A stretch of 64,000 bases of DNA from Pseudovirgaria hyperparasitica. Lineage: Eukaryota; Ascomycota; Dothideomycetes; Acrospermales; Acrospermaceae. Both the position numbers and the translations under genes were made by a program. Below, piece by piece: positions 55,893-64,000 of this stretch (position 1 is the stretch's first letter; every line of letters starts with the position of its first letter). The stretch is from assembly GCF_010093815.1 (NCBI RefSeq), contig NW_022985550.1, forward strand, positions 1,253,074 to 1,317,073, written 5' to 3'. A model generated the notes under the pieces. That model was not told the origin of the DNA, made no database searches, and saw only the letters and a program-made list of their open reading frames with translations.

Positions 55893-58800
55893 TCAAGCAA
55901 AAACGTCAGTTGCAAACCTCTCCCCTTTCACTCCCTCAAACCATTCTTCCGCACTCTCTTCTGTAATCTCTTTCCCCTGCTCCTTCTGCCTCTCAATCAG
56001 CATCTTCATACTCATCTTCTTCACCCCTTCGCCGACATCCCGACTCCCACACACAAACACTCGTGCACCAGCCTCCCACAGCTCCGTGATCTTCTCTCGC
56101 TCCCTCCACATCACGTCCTGCACATACTTACATCCCTCGCTCTTCTCCGGCTCCCGACTGTACGCCCACAGCACCCGAACCGCCCCTATAGCCTCCCACC
56201 GCCGCAGCTCGTCCGCATGGATATCATCCTGATCCTTGTACCGACACCCCAGAATCAGCAGCGCGGGCGCAAGGTCCCGGCCCGCGCCCACAAGCGCCGC
56301 ACGTTCCTGGACGAAGCCACGGAACGGTGCTACGCCGGTGCCAGCAGCAAGCATGAAAACAGGCGTGTTTGTGACGTCGCGTGGGAGATGGAAGCTTGCG
56401 TGGCTCGGGCGTACGGACACGTAGAGCCGGTCGCCGGGTTCCAGGGAGGAGAGGTAGTTGCTCGCGACGCCGACGTGGCGGCCGGCGCCGGACAGGGCGG
56501 GGGTGTCGAGGACGGCGTACGTGAGGGTTACGTGGCTCGGGTTCCAGAGTGGGGAGGAGGAGATGGAGTATGTGCGGACGCGCATGGGCGGGAGGAGAGC
56601 GAGGAAGGTCGAAAGGGGGAGTGGGATGTTTGGGGCGAATTTGGTGAGGAGATCGAGGATTGAGACGCGCTTGCCGCTTATCTCGGCGGTGAAGACGGCG
56701 GGGTCCAGGAGGCGGGTGAGTTCGGTGTGGGTGGTGGTGTGAGAGGTTGCGGAGAGGAGGGCGGCGAGGTTTCGCTTTGAGGCGGGCTGGGCGAGCTCGA
56801 CGTATGCGCCGAGGAGGTCAGCGGCAGGTATGGGTGTGTTGGTTGGGAGGCTTGATGGTCCGCTGGTAGAGATCGTTAATACTGTGTCCCAGGCGAGCCC
56901 GAAGTGGCGCATTGCTCGTTGGACGTTCTCTTTAGGATTCAGGGGTAGAACAGCAAGATAGTCTCCAGCGGAATAGGCCATGTCGGAAGGTAGTTCAATC
57001 TCGATGTGACGTTTCTCTGGGACATTCGGTGCCGTGAGAATCTTTGTCGAGCTGACCTGGGCCTGATTGACGTCCTGTCTGAGTGTGGATGTGCGTGGTG
57101 TAGAGATCTCAATGTTGAGTTCTGATGAGAAATCAGCTCCTGTCGCTTCAGGTAAGCCATATTTCTCCTTCATAGCTGTCCAGAAAACGGTGTCCTCCCA
57201 GCTCTCAAAATCGCTGAACATGTCACCTGCTGCTGCATCTGCTTTTCCCATGGGTGCTATACGTTTACCCCCACGTTGTTCTAGCAGGCTGTCAACGAGG
57301 CTCGGGATACGATGGAATGTGTTGCCCCAGTCATGGTGACCGCAGGCAAATACTGCATAATTGACGTTCTCCATCTCTGTCCCTTTCAAACTCTCAAGCC
57401 AGGTTACAAACAATCCCGCATTGTCTGGTGGCTGGCCTTCATACGACGCGGTAATTACAACCACTGGCTCATCTGTAGGCACTTTCTCTTTCGCCGTATC
57501 CAACGAGTTAACGACGCTAGCCTGGAAGCCATGACGAGGAGCATCTGTAGCTAGCCTCTGAGCTAGAGCCTCACATGTGCCTGTATTACTGCCGTAGAAG
57601 ATTGATAGCTTTTTGAGATTGCCCTTGGGCGGAGTTTCAGCACCTCTCGACACGATACTCTCTTGAGGCACCTTTGAAGAGGTCTGTAACGCGCGCTCTA
57701 GATCTGTTGCGGTGGCTCCATGTCTCAAGTGTGCATGCATGTAAAACCCCTTCGGTTTGATGGTTAGAGTCTGCTTGTAGGCGAGTGTATATGACGGATC
57801 CGCCGCGGTGAAGTTGAAGGTCTGCAGTAGCATGGCTACGCAGAGTAGTGCTTCTTGCCACGCAAATGGCCGTCCAATACAAGCTCTCATGCCATTACCA
57901 AATGGCTTCCAGTTGTTCGGAAACTCCTTGTTACGCTTTTCGAATTCCTCGTCCAGCATACGCTCTGGTTTCCATTCATTGGCATCTTCTCCAAAAACAA
58001 TAGGATCCCGGTGGACGTTCGAGAGAAATGCCAGAATGGAGTCGCCCTTCTTAACATGATATTTCCCACCCAGAGTGGTATCCTCCTTTGCTCCAAAACC
58101 AATCATCGGAATATTGCTCGCAACACGAAGAGATTCGCGAAGTATGGCGTTTAGATATGGTAGCTTACTCATGTGCTCGACAGTAATCTTGTCGCGACCA
58201 ATGACTGTGTCGACTTCTTCTTGGGCTCTCTGGTAGGCTTGTGGGTTCTTAATCAAGAAATGGAAGGTGAATGCTAACATGCCAGAGGTCGTTTCATGGC
58301 CTGCGATTAGGAAAGTTATCAAGTTATCCGTGATACTTTCATCACTCAAGGTCTCTCCAGTCTTAGGGTCTTTGCCATTCAACATTGCATTTAACCTAGT
58401 CTACCATTAGTGACACTCGATTCTGAAAGGACTATTTTACTCAGTGACAAGGATCATAACTTTCAACTTACAAGTCTTTGTTATCATTGGGCCTCGATCT
58501 TCGAGCGGTCACAACGTCACCAGCAGTCTTCTGCAGAACTTTGATATCATCCCAGTACTTCTGATCAGTCTTACGATAGAAAGGAGCCATGAAACCTGGA
58601 CGTCGACCACGATTCCCTGATTCCAATAAGAAGTCACCCATTGCATCGATGAAAGGATGCATCTCGTCCCGATAATAGGAATTGAAGCGATAGTCCATGG
58701 CACAGAGAGCCAGAGTGTCCAAGGCAAGACGTGTAAAATCGTCGACAACATTAATTTTGTATTCTGGACCATGACGAGCCCATTTCATAGCCAGCTGAGC

Positions 58801-59284
58801 AGAAATATCATGCATTTGGTCGAACATATTCCTGATAGATAGCGGTCCGAACGCGGGCATCAAAACCCTGTGCGCGATACCCCAATTCTTCTCCTCTGGT
58901 CCAAAAGCCGTGAAGAGGCCTAGATACTGATGAGTACGTGTACACAGAACACCTGTCTTTAAAATTTACCATCATGGACTCCATTTCTAACTTGTCTCAG
59001 AGAGGAGTTCAATTGCTTTGTAAATCTGCTTTCGTCGGAAATCTCGTTCATATATTCCTGACTGCCAATCACGACTACCCGCTTACCAAGGATTGTCACT
59101 TGGTAGATAGGTCCATATATTTCAGCCCATCGCAAGAACGTGCCATGCGGAAATTCTGCGTCAATATCTGCAATGTTGCCTGCCCACTTATAAGTATATC
59201 ATGTCCCATCTATGGTGGGGGCAGGAACTTACCTATTATGGGCAGGGATGAAGGCCCCGGAATGACGGTCTCTTCAGCAGCCAT
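55893..59284 (-). CDS. CYP505: Self-sufficient P450-reductase fusion, CYP505 type (fatty-acid hydroxylase)
   Basis: Four exons, complement(59233-59284), (58970-59179), (58472-58919) and (55893-58395), give 1070 aa, the normal size of the family. The heme domain shows PGPSSLPIIGN, I-helix AGHETTSG, ESLR and heme loop FGNGMRACIGRP. The reductase part has FMN site FYGSNTGTCEALA, FAD site RTYSISSSPLW and the NADPH-side motif VFVCGSRDVG. As in bacterial P450 BM3 and Fusarium P450foxy, electrons pass from NADPH through FAD and FMN to heme in one chain. Known members hydroxylate fatty acids near the omega end. No membrane anchor is present. An in-frame upstream ATG (59464) was rejected because the family begins near MAAEETVIPGP. 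The last 1 kb of the gene is much richer in GC than its 5' half. Confidence 0.95.
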
Positions 59285-60311
59285 GTCTCTCGAGAATAGG
59301 TTCAATGATTGTATAGGGGGCACCTGGAGCATTTGCAAGGACTTTGGACTTATAGTTATATGAAAGAATAGAAAAGCAAAGTAGGAGCGACAGGAAGCAA
59401 CGGATTCGGGGTCGGCGAAAGCAACAACAGCTCGACCGTCATTGGTGGCGAGGCAACTTTGCATTGCAGGCTCAGCATTGGTACAGTTTCAACCTTGCAA
59501 GGGACGTGTCAGAAGATACTAACCCTTTTCGGTAACGGCCAAAGCAAACTTTGAGCCTTCCAACTGGCTCAGGGTTGGACGACAACGAGCCATTTTCAGT
59601 ATCATTAATTAATTAACATTACTATTATTACGACAGGATCGGGAAAAGGTGGAGGCGCCAATGTTTTCCCAGCTGTGCCAATCCTCCCGGACCGTTGTTT
59701 GCATGGCTCGCGGATGAGTGATTGAGACGTCCGGTAAGAAGACAGCGTAAAGAAGCTGAGGCATCGCTGTCATGCATTCTACCCCACATGTAAATGATAC
59801 TAGGAATCACTTAGTGGGCGATGATTCATTAATGCGATCTCGATTAAATTCCTGGGGCTGAATGATACCATGATGGTCATCCTGGGTCCCGATTGTTCAG
59901 TTGAGACTGCGGAGCCATTCACAATAAATGCCCGTCACCCCCCTTGGTGGTCGCGTCAATATCCTAGTGAGGCCGACTACCGAGGGAGAATCGCGGACAC
60001 GGACTCCGTTCAGTGCCCAGCGTTTTAGAGCATGTCGCTATTATCTTATCACTCAACAGTTGACAGCATGCGCAGTGATCGGCTGGTGTCTCTTCTACAT
60101 CTGTAATATCATACAAACCAATACGCGAATGCCTCTCACTGATGAGCATTGTGCACTATGTATCATATTTGGTTACTCTTAAAGCTTACGTGCCCAGATC
60201 TAAGTTGCCGCGCCACAAAACGACATCAATGCTTACAGTCTCAGTGACATTCATTGCTATCGCCAAGAACATAGAGCGCGTCACCCTCGATACTTGCCGG
60301 TTGGTACCGCT
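59285..60311. other. Intergenic upstream of CYP505
   Basis: The CYP505 promoter and leader. An upstream in-frame extension of exon 1 reaches 59464. No other gene was seen. Confidence 0.5.
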
Positions 60312-60710
60312 ATGATGCGGCTTCTTGACGTGTATAGCTTCAAGCTAGAAACGTACTTTGAGCCAGCGATCTTAAAAATGCGATTCTCTCACACACGTGG
60401 CGCGACGAAGAAATTCTACTTCTGTATCTAGATGACTCTTCTCGATCGAAGAAAGGGTGGTACAAGCTTTTTAAGTTTTGCAATATCGCTGAGCGCAGAG
60501 ACTATACGTATGTATGTATCGACACGTGCTGCGTCGACAAGAAAGATCTGATAGCGCGCCGCTTTCAGAAGCCATTGTTTCTATGTTCCGAGCACAAGAA
60601 AGCATGTCCATTATGTAGTTTTGGACGATATCATGGCAACATCAGAGCGAAGAGCTGTCGCCCAGCGGGTTCACACGAAGCCGGACTTTGCAAGTGCTCC
60701 TGACTCCGTC
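60312..60710 (+). pseudogene. Decayed HET-domain gene fragment
   Basis: The plus strand reads MRLLDVYSFKLETYFEP, then in another frame SHTWRDEEI, later KLFKFCNIAERRDYTYVCIDTCCVDK. These are the start, the SHTW block and the YxWIDTCCID block of a fungal HET domain, in the right order and spacing. The frame is broken and the downstream part of the domain cannot be followed. HET proteins trigger cell death in vegetative incompatibility, and such genes are often lost or decayed. It looks like a host gene relic, not an expressed gene. Confidence 0.65.
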
Positions 60711-61383
60711 CAAGGTAGTGTCTTCTTAGTAAAAAAGTGGCAAGAGCTGGTGACCAAATATACCCTTGCCTCACAGGCCTCTGATGTTACAGACATTTGG
60801 AAATGTGATTGGGACCTTGAGAGTTGTGATATTAGTCCCAAAGCTACCATGGGCAGCTACACGCAAAGTCTCTCGACTGGAAGATGGACCTATTGACTTC
60901 TGGGTCTGCCTAAAGTGTTCATGCCCTTGGTGTATCCTGGATTTAGCCTTCACACACATAATTCTTAGGAAATCCGACCCGAGCCGAAAAATACACCCGA
61001 TTGACGATCAAAGTATGACAATTCGCCTTGAATCTTAGGAAGGCGATACTATGATTTCGGCAAAGACAATATCAAGAAGGACGTTATGGAAAAATGAATG
61101 AAGGGGGTTTATAGTTAAATGCGATGGACTGATTTCACTACGGAACTAGGGATTGTCGTTTTACAATAACCACCAGATCAGGGAATAAACCATGAGATTT
61201 TGTTTGAAGAGAGCGGTCCACCGATTTTAGCATATCCCACTTCAAGTTGTCTACCTTGCGAACTATCAGGATACTTAATGTCACATAAACAAAAATGATC
61301 CCAAGAGCCGTATCACAAATATAGTTTGTTGACGCTTGCACTCGGCAAAATATGTTCCAGCGCCTCGTCCATGAACTACAGTA
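60711..61383. other. Intergenic, 3' of HET relic
   Basis: Possibly includes further decayed HET-gene sequence, but nothing alignable by eye. It ends at the 3' end of the small secreted-protein gene. Confidence 0.4.
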
Positions 61384-61801
61384 TCATTTGCACGGACTGA
61401 CACCCCAGCAATCTACGCACCATCAGCACATTGCTCAGCTTAATGCAACACACAGATCACAGCAAACAGAGACTTACTCTTCACCCAGCTGGCCGGGATA
61501 TACTCATACGGATCACGACTGATCAACTGGAACCACATGCTGGAAACGGTTAACTTTCACCATCTTCCGCCAAAACCATCGCATACCTGTCATTCTGCAC
61601 AACATCACCCCAGCGGTAGCAGTAGACAGTTACATTCTCCCCCAGCGCATACGTCTTCTTGACACGGCATTGGTTTGTGTTTGCTGAGGTGCATGAACGG
61701 CTCGTGGCGCCGGCAGTGGTCACCGCACAGGTGACCTGTGTCTGAGCGTGGACGAGAAGAGGGAGAAGGAGGGTTGTCAGGGGGATTAGGGAGAATTTCA
61801 T
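61384..61801 (-). CDS. Small secreted cysteine-rich protein, SH3b-like
   Basis: Three exons, complement(61587-61801), (61478-61539) and (61384-61412), with introns of 47 and 65 nt, give 101 aa. A signal peptide (MKFSLIPLTTLLLPLLVHA) precedes a mature protein with six cysteines. The pattern ENVTVYCYRWGD, WFQL, YIPASWV, NCWG resembles bacterial-type SH3 (SH3b) domains, which bind peptides or glycans. One NxT sequon is present. The junctions were chosen because they restore the Trp-Phe and Asn-Cys-Trp-Gly motifs and end in a stop right after PCK. Possible roles are cell-wall binding, an effector or an antimicrobial protein; this is inference. Confidence 0.78.
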
Positions 61802-62275
61802 GGTGATACTAAGGTAGGCTGATGATGGGGGAAAGAAGAGAAGAAGGTAGGCTCGTATAAGCGTGCGGAATGAAGAACGAATGTAAGGAGGACGGTAGGT
61901 TTTTATACGTTGTTTGGTGCATCTTGCTCATATTTGATGCGTGCGGGCAGCCTAAGTTTTCTTTTCAAAGAGGTCTCGTCAACGCATTTTCTACATTTGG
62001 ACCGAGGTACCTCGTTGTGGAGTTTTGTTGTTGTACATGCAGGTATGACAGCTTCGCTTAGTTCGTATTCGGGGAAGTCTAGACCTTCAGTAACGCTGAA
62101 TTTGGGTCAGCCAGTTTCCGTATCAATCTCTTGGATTGGTCTTCGGTCACAATATTATTCTACGCGTGTCAGATGCTTTGTTCGTATAACTCTACAGGCA
62201 GACGTGGCGTCCAACCCTGCTCGTTTGGATGCACAAGTTCATGAAAACGTCCTACCTCAGCTTCGGCCGGATGCT
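61802..62275. other. Intergenic between secreted protein and methyltransferase
   Basis: Promoter and leader of the small secreted protein, and 3' flank of the methyltransferase. Nothing else was seen. Confidence 0.6.
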
Positions 62276-63331
62276 TCAAGCTATCACTTCACGCATTCTC
62301 GTACTCGCCTCGAGAGTTCGTTTGAGAACGATGATGTAGTGGTACACTTCTGGTCTGTACACCATCGTCCCATGGTTCTGTTCGCCTACTTGAGCTCGAC
62401 TCTCCGTGGTCACGACAGGCTGTTTGAGCACTGGCGTCCAGTATCTGATAGGATTCGGCAATGGTTCTGGCATATGAACGGGTTTTCTAAACGGTGATGG
62501 CCGAAATGGGATGCGGTCTTCGGAGAATGTAAGCATCATCCATAAGCAACTCGGCTTCGCTATCTGAGCGAGGTGAAGTGATAGTAGATTGACCGGATGT
62601 ATGAGACTGTCTTCATCGGACTTGCGTAAAGGAGGACTCCCCGAGCGACTTGTGTTTGACTGTGTGCCCTCATTTTCAGACATAGGAGATGGACTCCTTA
62701 TTTGAAAAGTCTTATAACGAGAGATAATGGACGTTGTTGAATCAAGAGATTTGAATTCGATATCTTCTCCGCATGCTATGGCGTCAGAACAAGACTTCTC
62801 TATGATGATATCGAAAGAGTCAGGTTCCAGAACAGAGAGGATGGAAGGGAATGAAAGGAGATCTACCGCCTCCCAATGCATCATGCCGGTCGATAATGGC
62901 TCACGAGGAACCGGAGGCAGTGCAGTCATATCTCTTGATGCTATCTCCTCGTCTCTCTCAACATCTTTCAAGATTTGTTGGATCATGCTTATGCGGTTTT
63001 TGTCATTCAGTTTGTCCCAAACGCCACTCTTTACAAGATCATTCTCCCATCGTCGGCCAAGCTCGACCGCATTCATGGAGAAATCAACATTCCAAATTTG
63101 CTCTGGATTGTCTACCAAGCTCCGTAATTGCATGGAAAGCAACGATGTGCCGCATCCGATATGGAGGATCTTGGGAACAATTCCCCTAGATTTGCACTGA
63201 GCTATGGCGCCGGCGACATGGTCGTCCAGAACGTTGGCAGGATGAAGCCAGTCGAATGGATTTGACTCTTTCTGGAAACGCAGATCCCAATACTCACGAG
63301 AGTAAAACGGGGCTGGTGCTCCTGAAGGCAT
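62276..63331 (-). CDS. SAM-dependent methyltransferase, EEF1A-lysine-methyltransferase-like
   Basis: A single exon of 351 aa from ATG 63331; the frame extends upstream without an ATG. The start MPSGAPAPFYSREYWDLRFQ plus NPFDWL is the pattern at the beginning of METTL13/EEF1AKMT4-like enzymes, and motif I is ILHIGCGTSLLS. The acidic VDFSMNAVELG and FDIIIEKSCSDAI follow, fitting motifs II and IV. A low-complexity Ser-rich insert (about 235-270) separates the last strands. The family methylates proteins, chiefly translation elongation factors; the substrate here is unknown. It is divergent from the next gene with only 193 bp between starts. Confidence 0.82.
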   Translation of the reverse strand: MPSGAPAPFYSREYWDLRFQKESNPFDWLHPANVLDDHVAGAIAQCKSRGIVPKILHIGCGTSLLSMQLRSLVDNPEQIWNVDFSMNAVELGRRWENDLVKSGVWDKLNDKNRISMIQQILKDVERDEEIASRDMTALPPVPREPLSTGMMHWEAVDLLSFPSILSVLEPDSFDIIIEKSCSDAIACGEDIEFKSLDSTTSIISRYKTFQIRSPSPMSENEGTQSNTSRSGSPPLRKSDEDSLIHPVNLLSLHLAQIAKPSCLWMMLTFSEDRIPFRPSPFRKPVHMPEPLPNPIRYWTPVLKQPVVTTESRAQVGEQNHGTMVYRPEVYHYIIVLKRTLEASTRMREVIA

Positions 63332-63524
63332 TTTTCTTTTGGCTTTGACGCCAGGTTTGGTGTCGCGTGTATAAGGGTACTGGCAAGCTTCTTGGCTAGC
63401 CGTTCTGAGATAGCATCGGATACCCTTCGGGCAATGCTCCGTATAATTCTCCACGAGTTTTGTATCTTCATGCCAGACTACCCATTGCGTTTCTGCTCAC
63501 AGATATCATCGATACTTAATTACG

Positions 63525-64000
63525 ATGTCACTGCCTTCAGCCAGCCGGGTCGCTCAGTTTCAGCGTTCTGCAGGACGACAGCTCCGATTCCAAACCTTCG
63601 CATGCCCATGGCTTCAGTCGAGACGGACCAAGACAACGAATGCGAACTACGAACCCATCGTCCTAGAAAAGCCCGACAGGTTTCGACCTCCTTCCCATCC
63701 GCAGCGCATTGTCAAACCCAAGCCGAAGATATACGGCCCTGATCTCACGGCGCAGCAGAAGATGGAACATAAAACCAAGCAGTATCCACACCTCATGCCT
63801 CCAGAGGACAGCTTTATGCATTGGTTCCTACACAGCAGATGGATACATATGTGGATCACACTAGTATATATTTATTCTCATATTGTGCTCTGGATTAGAC
63901 ACTAACTGCGACAGAGCGTTCTCATGTCTGCAGCTACCTACGTCTTCGTCCAGGACTTCTATCAGACTACGCCATACATGGATCTTCTACCCCCCAAGTC
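63525..64000 (+). CDS. Probable mitochondrial inner-membrane protein, 3' partial
   Basis: Exon 1 is 63525-63863, a 51-nt intron follows (63864-63914), and exon 2 (63915-64000) runs off the window. The N-terminal 40 residues are basic with Ser/Arg and no acidic residues (MSLPSASRVAQFQRSAGRQ), like a mitochondrial presequence. A hydrophilic Pro/Lys segment and a single membrane helix made by the splice (MWITLSVLMSAATYVFV) follow. No family could be named. Size and layout fit small fungal respiratory-chain assembly or inner-membrane proteins, which is a guess. Confidence 0.65.

Noticed and set aside
59285-59464. N-terminal extension of CYP505 from the upstream ATG
   Set aside because: The 60 extra residues have no counterpart in the family, which starts near the chosen Met; more likely leader sequence.

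Overview
The window is a stretch of nuclear chromosome from a filamentous ascomycete (Pezizomycotina, most likely a dothideomycete; class placement is inference). The evidence is short spliceosomal introns (mostly 45-90 nt, GTAAGT-like donors), intron-rich housekeeping genes, and families typical of these fungi: Zn2Cys6 regulators with the fungal transcription-factor domain, a rhodopsin-like membrane protein, an nrc-2 type AGC kinase, a DASH subunit and a CYP505 cytochrome P450-reductase fusion. No bacterial, viral or organellar block was seen. Exon joins were worked out by hand from reading frames and splice signals.

Layout. 1-5 kb: the 3' part of a FarA/FacB-like Zn2Cys6 regulator whose frame reopens for 155 codons behind a TGA-CTA stop, then tRNA-Glu(UUC) and a small secreted cysteine protein. 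5.6-16 kb: a microsomal P450, a large TBC-domain Rab GAP divergent from a Spartan-like SprT protease, and a seven-helix rhodopsin-domain protein. 16.9-31.4 kb: an AAA ATPase, a C2H2 regulator with a periodic cysteine array, Dad3, an nrc-2/Fpk1-like kinase, an LYR/DUF1763-like mitochondrial candidate and the UEV Mms2. 31.8-46.6 kb: Mon2, a HIT protein, mitotic cyclin B, mitochondrial ribosomal protein uL2m and a second Zn2Cys6 regulator. 46.6-54.1 kb: a gene-poor region with a 53-bp minisatellite, short tandem repeats, a tRNA-like relic and one doubtful small gene. 54.1-64 kb: a secreted M28 aminopeptidase, a CYP505-type self-sufficient fatty-acid hydroxylase, a decayed HET-domain gene, a small secreted SH3b-like protein, a methyltransferase and the start of a probable mitochondrial membrane protein.

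The genes do not form one pathway. Most are unrelated housekeeping genes (cell cycle and kinetochore: cyclin B, Dad3; genome maintenance: Spartan-like, Mms2; endosomal and membrane traffic: Mon2, TBC GAP, nrc-2 kinase; mitochondrial translation: uL2m) mixed with secretion and niche genes. No secondary-metabolite cluster is supported: the two P450 genes are about 48 kb apart and no synthase was found.

The observation most worth following is the possible stop-codon readthrough (or cryptic 51-nt intron) in the first regulator. Next are the C-x4 cysteine array of the C2H2 regulator and the paired E-boxes in front of a tiny candidate gene beside the minisatellite.
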